Of a stretch of DNA of 62,259 nt, positions 1-8,356 are shown piece after piece (the stretch's first letter is position 1; the number at the start of each line of letters is the position of its first letter). The stretch comes from Sphingobacterium sp. GTDB taxonomy: Bacteria > Bacteroidota > Bacteroidia > Sphingobacteriales > Sphingobacteriaceae. The notes below the pieces were generated by a model. The model was given only the letters and a program-made list of their open reading frames with translations, made no database searches and was not told where the DNA came from. Location: NCBI GenBank assembly GCA_029239355.1, contig JAQZAZ010000014.1:1-62259 (forward strand), read 5' to 3'. The translations under genes and the position numbers were made by a program.

Positions 1-219
1 AGTTTTGTAAAGATAAGCCAATAATGAACGACGTTTACCTACCAACATTTGTAGGGCACGTTGTGTACCGAAATCTTTTCTGTTCTTTTTCAAATGCTCA
101 GTTAAGTGAGCAATTCTCTTAGTGAATAAAGCAACTTGACCTTCTGTAGATCCAGTGTTAGTAGCTGATCCAGCAAATTCTGCGAAGATCTCAGCTTTGT
201 ACTCTTTACTTAAATACAT
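1..219 (-). CDS. rpsO: 30S ribosomal protein S15, C-terminus cut by window edge
   Basis: The reverse strand reads MYLSKEYKAEIFAEF followed by the S15 signature GSxxNTGSxEGQ, then LTEHLKKNRKDF and a basic KRR stretch. This is the small-subunit protein that binds 16S rRNA early in 30S assembly. 73 codons are present of the roughly 88-90 usual for S15, so about 15 C-terminal residues lie beyond the left edge. The ATG at 219-217 is the only sensible start, and a good promoter lies just upstream (264-294). Seen: conserved S15 motifs in frame to the edge. Known: S15 is universal and short. There is little doubt about identity. Confidence 0.97.
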   Translation of the reverse strand, partial: MYLSKEYKAEIFAEFAGSATNTGSTEGQVALFTKRIAHLTEHLKKNRKDFGTQRALQMLVGKRRSLLAYLYKT

Positions 220-263
220 CTCTTGAATAATATTAAAGCGTTAAAAAATTAATTAATTGCGTG

Positions 264-294
264 CAAAGGTAGTGTTTTTTTTGAGATGAACAAA
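264..294 (-). promoter_or_regulatory. Bacteroidota-type promoter of rpsO
   Basis: On the minus strand a -33 element TTTG (294-291) is followed after 19 nt by TACCTTTG (271-264), a full match to the Bacteroidota -7 consensus TAnnTTTG. Transcription would start roughly 40 nt before the rpsO ATG. The upstream gene on the same strand stops at 321 with no obvious terminator, so rpsO has its own promoter but may also receive read-through. Confidence 0.75.
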
Positions 295-320
295 TTTCGC
301 TCCTAACTTCTTCACTTCCA

Positions 321-1535
321 TTACACTTTGACATAGATTTTCTTCTTGTCCAACCAGTAGCAAATCACCCACATCAGTGTCAGAAAGCACAGCGAATAGA
401 CAAACGAACCAACTTCAGGAATACCAGGTGCTTTAGCACAGACATATTTGTAAAACCAACCGAAAGCGTCTATATATTTTTGTGTTCCATCCTCCATTAA
501 ACCATCCGGGATTCGAAATAAACCTAGAAAACGTGGCAAAATTCCGCTCAACACAAATATAAATAATGGGTTTTTGCCAAATACATCAAAAAATTGAGTC
601 AAATTATTTTTGGCGCCCTGCACTTCGATAAACCAAATCATACCACCAAGCGTCATTGCAGCAAGCCCTGTCGTATAAAGCACATAGGAACTTGTCCAAA
701 TCTTTTTATTGATCGGAAAACCGAGTGCCCAGATCCAAGCCAAAACAACAAGGATAAAGCCCGTAACAAATATCCCCGACAATAACTTAAAATGAGGTTC
801 GTTTGAAGCGGGGACCTTTGACCATAACCAGCTCACCTGTCCTTGCTTTTTAATAAACACACCGACCAGATAACCAAACACCACCTGCACTATTGCTGGC
901 AAAGTACTCATCAATCCTTCCGGATCAAACGGAACACCTTCTCCTTTGTAAATATGCGGCACACCCAATATCGCAATATCGTATTGGGTGCCAAACCATC
1001 CTTCTAAGCTGTATGGATCGGCTCCCCCCGCCAGTGCACAAACAGCCCAGTACAACAATAGTATACCAGCAGAAATCCAAATAATCGTTTTTTCTTTAAA
1101 GTAATACGCTAATATAGATGCAAAACAATACGCGATGGCGATACGTTGCAATACACCAAGGATGCGAATCCCTCGACTTGGGTCATTAGGATCTACCCAT
1201 TGCTTAAAAACCAGCTCTGCCCCCTCCCATTTAATAAAAGGCCACCAGTTAATAAAAAGTCCGATTGCAAAAATTAAGACAGTACGTTTAAGCACTTTTT
1301 TCCAAAAGACTGCTGGACCAGCTTCTTGCAACCGTGGCATTACAAAGGACATCGCATTCCCTACAGCGAATAGAAAAAACGGGAAAACCAGATCTGTTGG
1401 GGAGCATCCATGCCAGGCTGCATGTTTAAGCGGTGCAAACATGTGCGCCCATGTTCCCGGATTGTTTACCATAATCATCAGTGCCACAGTAGCCCCACGA
1501 AACACATCCAAGGAATAATAACGTTGTTTCATCAT
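321..1535 (-). CDS. HGSNAT/DUF5009-type membrane acyltransferase (NagX-like)
   Basis: A 404-aa polytopic membrane protein with about ten hydrophobic segments. The N-terminus has the family pattern SLDVFRG (8-14), VNNPGTW (23-29), HAAWHG (38-43) and TDLVFPFFLF. This is the bacterial relative of heparan-alpha-glucosaminide N-acetyltransferase; the His in the HAAWHG region corresponds to the proposed acetyl-carrying histidine. In proteobacteria NagX proteins accompany N-acetylglucosamine catabolism, so a role in amino-sugar or glycan modification at the inner membrane is inferred. Two adjacent Met codons leave the start uncertain by one residue. It diverges from the ROK regulator downstream across a 250-bp control region. 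Family is sure, substrate unknown. Confidence 0.85.
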   Translation of the reverse strand: MMKQRYYSLDVFRGATVALMIMVNNPGTWAHMFAPLKHAAWHGCSPTDLVFPFFLFAVGNAMSFVMPRLQEAGPAVFWKKVLKRTVLIFAIGLFINWWPFIKWEGAELVFKQWVDPNDPSRGIRILGVLQRIAIAYCFASILAYYFKEKTIIWISAGILLLYWAVCALAGGADPYSLEGWFGTQYDIAILGVPHIYKGEGVPFDPEGLMSTLPAIVQVVFGYLVGVFIKKQGQVSWLWSKVPASNEPHFKLLSGIFVTGFILVVLAWIWALGFPINKKIWTSSYVLYTTGLAAMTLGGMIWFIEVQGAKNNLTQFFDVFGKNPLFIFVLSGILPRFLGLFRIPDGLMEDGTQKYIDAFGWFYKYVCAKAPGIPEVGSFVYSLCFLTLMWVICYWLDKKKIYVKV

Positions 1536-1682
1536 AAATTAAGTGATTAGCTAGTAAATATAGGCATTCCCCAATTCATATTTATGCACAATATTTATAA
1601 AAATGGCACAAACGGGAAGAAAGTTGTTACTAACTGAATTGTTACAATTACCAAAACATCTGCCTTAATATTTTGATCAGGC

Positions 1683-1714
1683 AAATACTTTTTAAATAAT
1701 TTTAAAAAGTATTT
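1683..1714. promoter_or_regulatory. Perfect palindrome, candidate ROK operator 1
   Basis: Arms AAATACTTTTTAAA (1683-1696) and its exact reverse complement (1701-1714) are separated by TAAT. The right arm overlaps the candidate -33 element of the ROK1 promoter, the position expected for a repressor site. An equivalent palindrome with the same TTTTTAAA core precedes the paralogous ROK2 gene. Operator function is inferred from symmetry, position and recurrence. Confidence 0.6.
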
Positions 1715-1744
1715 TGAACTTACATTTTTTTTAACATATCTTTA
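1713..1744 (+). promoter_or_regulatory. Candidate promoter of ROK1-SusC-SusD cassette
   Basis: TTTG (1713-1716), 20-nt spacer, then TATCTTTA (1737-1744), which matches TAnnTTTG except for the last base. It overlaps the 14-bp-arm palindrome by two bases and lies about 40 nt before the ROK1 ATG. The same arrangement recurs before ROK2. Confidence 0.5.
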
Positions 1745-1785
1745 ACGAAAGTTTAACCAGCTTTTATGAAGAATTTCAAATACCA

Positions 1786-2952
1786 ATGGAAAAAGAAATA
1801 CTAAAAAACCTCTATTTTGATACAGCCCTCTCTATAGCTGAGTTGGTAAAAAAGCTTTCGAAAAGTACCCCTTCGATCACAAAGGTTATCAATCACCTTT
1901 TGCAGGAAAAGATAATTATCGAATGCGGGTTTGCTGAATCCACCGGGGGAAGGCGCCCCTTACAGTTTGCACTTAACCCATCATTGAATTTTTATATACT
2001 GACTATATCTGCCGATCAATATTTTTCCACATTCACATTAACGGATTTAGGCCAAAATACAATCGCTGAACATCGCGATATACCATTGGAGTTACAATCC
2101 GATAATTCTTCCGATTTACTTCTTTCAGAAGTTGAAAGAATCTTAGCTTCCTCTACCATAACACTTGATAGGCTTATTGGTATAGGCCTCAGCATGCCAG
2201 GTTTTGTCAATTCGGAACTTGGTGTCAATGAGTCATACCCCATTACTCATCCACTGTATAAGATCAAAAATAAAATAGAGGAAAAGTACAAGGTCGCCAC
2301 AGTAATCGAAAATGATTCGCGTTGCATAGCGCTTGCCGAAAAAGAATTTGGCCTGGCAAAAAATATTGAAAATTCGTTGATTATCAACCTAAATTGGGGT
2401 GTTGGCTTAGGAATTATTATTAATGGAGTTATATTCAAAGGAGAATCGGGCTTTGCGGGCGAATTTAGTCATATCCCGCTTTCTGATAATAATACGCTCT
2501 GTTCTTGTGGCAAACGAGGTTGCTTAGAGGTAGAAGCCTCGTTGAATGCGGCAATTCGGAATACAGAGAACGACATAGAGAAAAACGAATATTCAATCTA
2601 TAGCACATTTGTCAAGAGCAATCTTAATAAAATCGATGCCTTGATTGAAGCGTCCAATGTGGGTGACCAAATAGCCATTAACAATCTCGGAAAGATAGGC
2701 TATATGCTGGGGAAAGGAATCTCAACGTTGATTCACATTTTAAACCCCAAACAAATTATAGTCAGTGGTAGAGGCGCCGAATTGGGACGGATTTTGAATC
2801 CGCAAATTCAGATCGCAATCAACGAGTTTTGCATACCTGAAATCGCAAAGACCACACAAATCCAAATGTCGGAATTAAACAAACATGCTCAGGTAAAGGG
2901 TACTACTGCTATCGTTGCAGAAAATCATATCAACAGGATCCTAACTAAATAA
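1786..2952 (+). CDS. ROK-family transcriptional regulator 1 (NagC/XylR type)
   Basis: 388 aa. Residues about 10-60 form a winged helix-turn-helix (SIAELVKKLSKSTPSITKVI, then a wing ending in STGGRRP), followed by a ROK domain. The ROK signature GFAGEFSH (about 222-229) and the zinc-knuckle CSCGKRGC (about 240-247) are present, and the sugar-site NDSR (about 176) is retained. The N-terminal DxGGT phosphate loop of ROK kinases is replaced by a stretch around SADQY, so it should sense sugar rather than phosphorylate it. It is first in a cassette with SusC and SusD (25-nt gap to SusC) and probably autoregulates through the upstream palindrome. Ligand unknown. The upstream ATG at 1766 is out of frame, so 1786 is the start. 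Confidence 0.88.
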   Translation: MEKEILKNLYFDTALSIAELVKKLSKSTPSITKVINHLLQEKIIIECGFAESTGGRRPLQFALNPSLNFYILTISADQYFSTFTLTDLGQNTIAEHRDIPLELQSDNSSDLLLSEVERILASSTITLDRLIGIGLSMPGFVNSELGVNESYPITHPLYKIKNKIEEKYKVATVIENDSRCIALAEKEFGLAKNIENSLIINLNWGVGLGIIINGVIFKGESGFAGEFSHIPLSDNNTLCSCGKRGCLEVEASLNAAIRNTENDIEKNEYSIYSTFVKSNLNKIDALIEASNVGDQIAINNLGKIGYMLGKGISTLIHILNPKQIIVSGRGAELGRILNPQIQIAINEFCIPEIAKTTQIQMSELNKHAQVKGTTAIVAENHINRILTK

Positions 2953-2977
2953 TTATTAACAAATTAAACACTAAACA

Positions 2978-5900
2978 ATGAGTCTATTCTACAAAAAAAC
3001 AGCTGGATTAGCGTTGTGCACACTCTTCAGTGCGACCTCGCTTTTTGCACAGCAAGGCATTTCTGGAACAGTTTCAGATGCCAAGGGGCCATTATCGGGT
3101 GCTACGATCTCTGTAAAAGGGACAACTCGAGCTACCCAATCAGGAGCAGATGGAAAATTTAACATTCAAGCTGCCCAAGGTGAAACAATACGTATTTCTC
3201 TAATAGGTTACAAACCCCAAGAAATTGTGGTTGGCACAACTAAAACGTTTAATGTTGCATTAACAAATGATGAGTCCACCTTAGGTGAAGTTGTTGTCAC
3301 AGCGATGGGGGTAAAACGTGAGAAAAGGAGTTTGGGGTATTCTTTTCAGGACATACAAGGTACAGCATTGACAGATGCTCGTGAAAATAATATTGCTAAT
3401 GCTTTAGCAGGTAAAGTATCTAGTCTTCAGGTAGTAAAAGGATCCGGTGGACCGTCCTCCTCATCTAAAATTATTCTTCGTGGATTTAACTCGATCACTG
3501 GAGATAATCAACCCTTGATCGTTGTGGATGGGGTACCCATGGATAACTTTGTCGGTGCCTCAAATAACGATTTCTGGAATCCGTCAGCAGATATGGGCGG
3601 TGGTCTCGGAGATTTGAACCCTGAAGATATCGAAAGTATGTCGGTCTTGAAAGGTGGTGCCGCATCAGCACTTTATGGATCACGGGCTTCAAATGGTGTT
3701 ATCTTGATTACAACCAAAAGCGGTAAAGCGAAAGATGGTGTTGGTATCTCCTATTCAACCATTACTGGTATTGAGAATATTTTTATGACTCCAAAGCTGC
3801 AAAGTAACTTTTCTCAGGGTGAGGGAGGAGTATATGGAAAGCTCGCTACGAGTTCTTGGGGAGAGAAAATAACAGGTCAGGAAGTTGAACTATGGGATGG
3901 TTCTAAAACTACGCTAAAAGCGTATGATAATATTGGAAATTTCTTTAAAACAGGTTTCAATACTACGCAAAACATTAATTTCCAACAGGCCATATCAGAT
4001 AAAGTCAATCTTTATACCTCTGCTACTTACTTGCATGATAATAGCAAATCTCCTGGCCAGAAATTAAACCGTTTAAATTTAATAAACCGCGTAAATGCGA
4101 AATTCGGTCAACGCAATCAATGGACTACGGACATTAAAGTACAGTATATGCGCAATATGGCGTACAACAGAGCTGTCGGCGGATCAAATCCAGGTAACTA
4201 TTATGGCCAATTATTAACCTTTCCTAGAACATTAGATATTACTCAATTTAAAGACGGAATGGATGAATTGGGTGTCCCACAAAAATGGTATCTTGAAACT
4301 TCAGGAATAAATCCTTATTGGGCTGCGAATAATAAACTAAGTCGCGACACCCGTGATCGTTATCTCATGAATGCCACGGTTAAATACGACTTTAATGACT
4401 GGTTAAGTGCAGATGTGCGTGTTGGATCCGATAATTATTCAACTAAAAATGAGAATAAGACCTATACAGGCTCACATATTAACAATTCTTATGGTACAGG
4501 AACCGACAAGTTTTATGAAAACAACTACATCGTAAGTTTACAGGCTAGAAAAGATAATCTTTTTGGAAAATGGGGTGGTAGCGCAGCAATTTACGGACAG
4601 ATTATGGATCGTAACCGTACATCTTTAAGTGCTGGTGCTGGCAATTTAAGAGTTCCCAATCTATTCGCAATAAATAATAATATCGGAAATCCGAGCTTCA
4701 CCGAGAGTATTAGCAAAAAGCAAATAAACTCTTTCTATGGGAATATCGATATTAATTATGACAACTTTTGGTATGTCAGCTTAACAGGAAGGAATGACTG
4801 GACATCAACATTACATCCAGATCTGAACAGCTATTTTTACCCATCGATTAGCACATCGTTGGTTATTTCCGATTTAATTAATAAATCAGGCAGCATGCCA
4901 GCTTGGTTCAGCTTTGCAAAAATTAGAGCTTCTTACGCACAGACAGGGCGGGATATGGAGCCTTATCAACTGTATAATACTTATAGGATCGGAAATGATC
5001 CAAATAATAATACAACTGCGTCGAAACAGGATGTTCTTTATAATGACAGAGTGGTTAATGAGCTGCAAAAATCAATTGAAGTAGGTTTAGAGACAAGATT
5101 TCTTAACAATAGGCTCGGACTTGATTTGACCTATTATAAAAACAACTCCACCAATCAGCTGATTAATATTCCAATGAATAATCTTTCGGGTTATCAATCT
5201 TTCAAAGCTAATGCTGGTAACATATTGAATGAAGGATTTGAAATAACATTAAATGCAGAAGTAATAAGAAAAGAGCATTTCAGATGGAATTTAAATGCTA
5301 ACGTTTCCAAAAACATCAATAAGATTATTGAATTGCATCCAGAATCTAAACGCATAACACTTGGGGGATTTGACAACACATTCATCTATGCATCGGAAGG
5401 TGATAGATATGGAGCAATATACGGTAGAAAATTCTTACGCGTTGAAGACTCGAATGACCCCAATAATGGTAAGCTTATACTAACCGGAACTGGTCTACCA
5501 CAAAATGCACCCGGAGATCCGGTTTTATTAGGCGACCAAACTCCTCGAGCACTTGCCGGTCTAACCAACTCTTTTACCTATAAAAATTTCGGTCTAAGCT
5601 TCCAGATTGACGGACGTTTTGGAGGAAAATTCTTTTCAGGCACGCAACAAGCATTGCAACTGAATGGATCTTCAGCCCAAACCGTAGTCAATGGCAATCG
5701 TGATAAATTTGTCGTTGATGGCGTTATCTTAAATAATGGAAAATATGAACAAAGCAAAGTGGAGGTTACACCAGAAGATTATTGGAAAACAGTCGCTGGA
5801 TCCACTGGTAATTTAGGAATTACAGAGCAAAACATCTACAGCGCGACCAATGTGAGAATTAGAAATTTACAATTAAATTATTCAATTCCAAAATCAGCGC

Positions 5901-6088
5901 TAAAATCGTCCATTGTCAAAAATGCGAAAGTCGGCGTATCGGTCAACAATCTAGCGATGTTAAAAAGTTATGCAAATGGCGTAGATCCTGAATCTACTTA
6001 TGCAATAAGCTCAAATGCAACTGGATTTGAATATTTATCATTTCCGACTTCACGGTCTTATTTCTTAAACTTATCCATCGGTTTTTAA
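2978..6088 (+). CDS. SusC/RagA TonB-linked outer-membrane transporter (cassette 1)
   Basis: 1036 aa. A signal peptide ends near AQQ (about 25). A carboxypeptidase-regulatory-like beta-sandwich spans about 28-105, then a plug domain (from EVVVTAMGVKRE, through ILRGFNS, VVDGVPMDN and SVLKGGAASALYGSRASNG) and a C-terminal 22-strand-type barrel ending in F. There is no STN domain, so no direct signalling to a FecR is expected. It should import an oligosaccharide captured by the SusD that follows 11 nt downstream. Its first 110 residues are nearly identical to the SusC of cassette 2 (9541-12789), but the barrel is clearly different. Substrate not deducible from sequence. Confidence 0.95.
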   Translation: MSLFYKKTAGLALCTLFSATSLFAQQGISGTVSDAKGPLSGATISVKGTTRATQSGADGKFNIQAAQGETIRISLIGYKPQEIVVGTTKTFNVALTNDESTLGEVVVTAMGVKREKRSLGYSFQDIQGTALTDARENNIANALAGKVSSLQVVKGSGGPSSSSKIILRGFNSITGDNQPLIVVDGVPMDNFVGASNNDFWNPSADMGGGLGDLNPEDIESMSVLKGGAASALYGSRASNGVILITTKSGKAKDGVGISYSTITGIENIFMTPKLQSNFSQGEGGVYGKLATSSWGEKITGQEVELWDGSKTTLKAYDNIGNFFKTGFNTTQNINFQQAISDKVNLYTSATYLHDNSKSPGQKLNRLNLINRVNAKFGQRNQWTTDIKVQYMRNMAYNRAVGGSNPGNYYGQLLTFPRTLDITQFKDGMDELGVPQKWYLETSGINPYWAANNKLSRDTRDRYLMNATVKYDFNDWLSADVRVGSDNYSTKNENKTYTGSHINNSYGTGTDKFYENNYIVSLQARKDNLFGKWGGSAAIYGQIMDRNRTSLSAGAGNLRVPNLFAINNNIGNPSFTESISKKQINSFYGNIDINYDNFWYVSLTGRNDWTSTLHPDLNSYFYPSISTSLVISDLINKSGSMPAWFSFAKIRASYAQTGRDMEPYQLYNTYRIGNDPNNNTTASKQDVLYNDRVVNELQKSIEVGLETRFLNNRLGLDLTYYKNNSTNQLINIPMNNLSGYQSFKANAGNILNEGFEITLNAEVIRKEHFRWNLNANVSKNINKIIELHPESKRITLGGFDNTFIYASEGDRYGAIYGRKFLRVEDSNDPNNGKLILTGTGLPQNAPGDPVLLGDQTPRALAGLTNSFTYKNFGLSFQIDGRFGGKFFSGTQQALQLNGSSAQTVVNGNRDKFVVDGVILNNGKYEQSKVEVTPEDYWKTVAGSTGNLGITEQNIYSATNVRIRNLQLNYSIPKSALKSSIVKNAKVGVSVNNLAMLKSYANGVDPESTYAISSNATGFEYLSFPTSRSYFLNLSIGF

Positions 6089-6099
6089 TCTGAATTATT

Positions 6100-7989
6100 A
6101 TGAAAAATACACTATCAAAAATAGCGCTGGCAATAGCATTAGGAAGCGCAATAACCTCTTGTACAAAGCTAGAGGATATCAACATAGATCCCACTGCGGC
6201 TAACGATGAACAGGTTAGACCAGAATATTTTTTAAACAATTCTATAATTGGAGCACAGCAAGATCCTGAAATTGCTGAGCGCCTGTTTGTTTATGCGTGG
6301 AAAACGGCTGCACATCAACAATATTTTAATTTTCTCAATATTGGTCAGCAAAGTGATGAATTCAATAATATATATTGGTCCCGCATTTCCGCTTGGTTAA
6401 ACAATGCAAACTCTGCCATTGAAATTGGTCAAAAGAAAATCGAAAATGGTACTGCAACAGTTTCAAACGCTAATATGATGCAAGTTGCAAGAATTTGGCG
6501 GGCTTATTTATTAAGCGAATTAACTGATAACTTTGGTCCAGTTCCTATAAAAGGATTTCAAGGGGTTAATCCAGAGTTTGATTCGGTTAAAGATGTTTAC
6601 TATTACTTATTGGCAGAACTGAAAGATGCCCAGTCAAAAATTGATCCAGCGGTTGCTAAAGAAGATATCAAAAATTACGATGCAGCTTATGGTTTTAACT
6701 GGGATAACTGGATCCGTTATGCGAATTCGATGCGCATGCGTTTAGCAATGCGATTATCAGAAGTAGATGCCAATAAAGCTAAAACTGAATTCGAGGACGC
6801 CGTCAAAACCAATAAATATATCGATAATGCGGCACAGAACTTTGGTGTTCAGGAAAAAGACGGCTGGGATCCATTAACTGGTGTAATGAGTCGTTCATGG
6901 AATACACAGTTGCTTTCTGCTACATTAAATAATATCTTTATCGGATTAGGAGGTATCAAAACATCCGAGCAATTCGCAGAAACTGAAGTTTTAAACAAAA
7001 TCAAAAACGAGGATGACTTTGGAATCCGCTATTTGGACAATTTTTCAACAATGTCTAACGACCCAAGCCAAGGTTACTATCTAGACGGTATTCCTAATAA
7101 AATGGATCCACGTGCGTATAAGGCATTCTTTATTCCTGGACATACAACAGATCCACAATATTGGTCTGCAGCAAGTATCCAAGATGCGGAGATTAAAAAA
7201 CCAGATGGTAATACCCTAAAATTTAAAACCTCATATACCTGGAATGCCTTTAGCGCAGGAACATGGGGTGCTAAGGCATCCAATATGGTCTTTAGAGGAC
7301 AAAATGGACGGATCCCGGGCATGATCAATAAATTCAGAACAAGTACACAAAAACGTTTATTTTTCGCTTCATGGGAAAGCTACTTCTTGATCGCCGAAGC
7401 TGCTTTGAGAGGTTGGGCCACACCGATGTCTGATAAAGCCGCATACGAAAAAGGTATTGCTGAAAACTTTGATTATTGGGGAACATCTTCTTACTTGGGT
7501 CAATACGTAGTATCAGAGAATTATAACCGTGTTGGAACATCTGTAAAATACGATCATACAACTGAGCCTGCTTCGTCATTCACAGTAAAATACATAGACG
7601 GTTACACTAATGCATCAGGGACAGCCACAATCAAATATCCTGAAAACACCATTTATAAAAATGGAACAGTGAAGAATGATAAACTGACAAAAATTATCAC
7701 GCAAAAGTATATCGCCTCGTTTCCGTATCTATGTCTTGAAGCATGGAATGATCATCGCAGATTGGGACTTCCTTTCTTTGAAAATCCTGCTGTGGAAACG
7801 AATATTGCAACAATGCCGCAACTGACAAGTTCAAATTACACAAAAAACCAGATCAACTTCTTCCCACAAAGAACAAGTTACCCTTCTTCCTTTAGTAATG
7901 CAGATCAAACAAATTACAAAAAGGCAGTGGCTCTACTTGGCGGTAACGATGTTGTCTACACACCATTATGGTGGGCAAAACAGAAATAA
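6100..7989 (+). CDS. SusD/RagB-like surface glycan-binding lipoprotein (cassette 1)
   Basis: 629 aa with a lipoprotein signal peptide; the lipobox is SAITSC with the lipidated Cys at 21. The SusD pattern is visible: RIWRAYLLSELTDNFGPVPI in the N-terminal TPR part, RYANSMRMRLAMRLS mid-protein and AEAALRGW plus a C-terminal EAWNDHRRLGLPFF. It is the lid and binding partner of the SusC transporter 11 nt upstream. At 629 residues it is longer than many SusD proteins (about 500-600). A strong terminator follows at 8014, so cassette 1 ends here. Confidence 0.93.
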   Translation: MKNTLSKIALAIALGSAITSCTKLEDINIDPTAANDEQVRPEYFLNNSIIGAQQDPEIAERLFVYAWKTAAHQQYFNFLNIGQQSDEFNNIYWSRISAWLNNANSAIEIGQKKIENGTATVSNANMMQVARIWRAYLLSELTDNFGPVPIKGFQGVNPEFDSVKDVYYYLLAELKDAQSKIDPAVAKEDIKNYDAAYGFNWDNWIRYANSMRMRLAMRLSEVDANKAKTEFEDAVKTNKYIDNAAQNFGVQEKDGWDPLTGVMSRSWNTQLLSATLNNIFIGLGGIKTSEQFAETEVLNKIKNEDDFGIRYLDNFSTMSNDPSQGYYLDGIPNKMDPRAYKAFFIPGHTTDPQYWSAASIQDAEIKKPDGNTLKFKTSYTWNAFSAGTWGAKASNMVFRGQNGRIPGMINKFRTSTQKRLFFASWESYFLIAEAALRGWATPMSDKAAYEKGIAENFDYWGTSSYLGQYVVSENYNRVGTSVKYDHTTEPASSFTVKYIDGYTNASGTATIKYPENTIYKNGTVKNDKLTKIITQKYIASFPYLCLEAWNDHRRLGLPFFENPAVETNIATMPQLTSSNYTKNQINFFPQRTSYPSSFSNADQTNYKKAVALLGGNDVVYTPLWWAKQK

Positions 7990-8013
7990 GTTTTTCCCTT
8001 CTCAATAATTTAT

Positions 8014-8041
8014 AAAAAACCGGCTTTAAGCCGGTTTTTTT
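8014..8041 (+). terminator. Rho-independent terminator after cassette 1
   Basis: Stem CCGGC (8020-8024) pairs with GCCGG (8030-8034) around a TTTAA loop, extended by flanking A and T runs, with a T tract at 8035-8041. It begins 25 nt after the SusD stop. Confidence 0.85.
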
Positions 8042-8136
8042 ATTTAATGTCGAATAAATGGATTATATCTGTTACAATTACATTTAATAATCAATCAAAA
8101 GAAAGGGGTAATTCACTTAAAAATAAAGAATCTGTT

Positions 8137-8167
8137 AAATTCTTTTTAAATTTTTTAAAAAGAATTT
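8137..8167. promoter_or_regulatory. Perfect palindrome, candidate ROK operator 2
   Basis: Arms AAATTCTTTTTAAA (8137-8150) and its exact reverse complement (8154-8167) around TTT. It differs from the cassette 1 palindrome at one arm position (T for A beside the C, with the compensating change in the other arm) and by one base in spacer length. The right arm again runs into TTTG. Confidence 0.6.
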
Positions 8168-8197
8168 GGAACTTAAAATAAACTATATATATCTTTA
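8165..8197 (+). promoter_or_regulatory. Candidate promoter of ROK2-SusC-SusD cassette
   Basis: TTTG (8165-8168), 21-nt spacer, TATCTTTA (8190-8197). Same two hexamer-like elements, same order and nearly the same spacing as upstream of ROK1, which supports both. Transcription from here would leave a leader of about 150 nt. Confidence 0.45.
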
Positions 8198-8356
8198 TTT
8201 TTAATAGACTAAGAACTACACAAAACTCCTCTGCATTTAACCTGAATTACAAATCAGGAGAGTATAAGTTCGCTACCTATGATATTAGATAGATAATATC
8301 GTACATAAAAAAATATTAAAACCCAATAATTACGCATTAATGAAGTTTAACTAGAT

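Larger units (their letters stand above)
8042..8356. other. Control region between cassettes 1 and 2
   Basis: 315 nt of AT-rich DNA with no convincing ORF. It holds a 12-mer TGTTACAATTAC (8070-8081) also present upstream of cassette 1 (1640-1651), the candidate ROK operator (8137-8167) and a candidate promoter (8165-8197). The remaining 160 nt before ROK2 would be an unusually long leader; no riboswitch was recognised in it. Confidence 0.6.
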
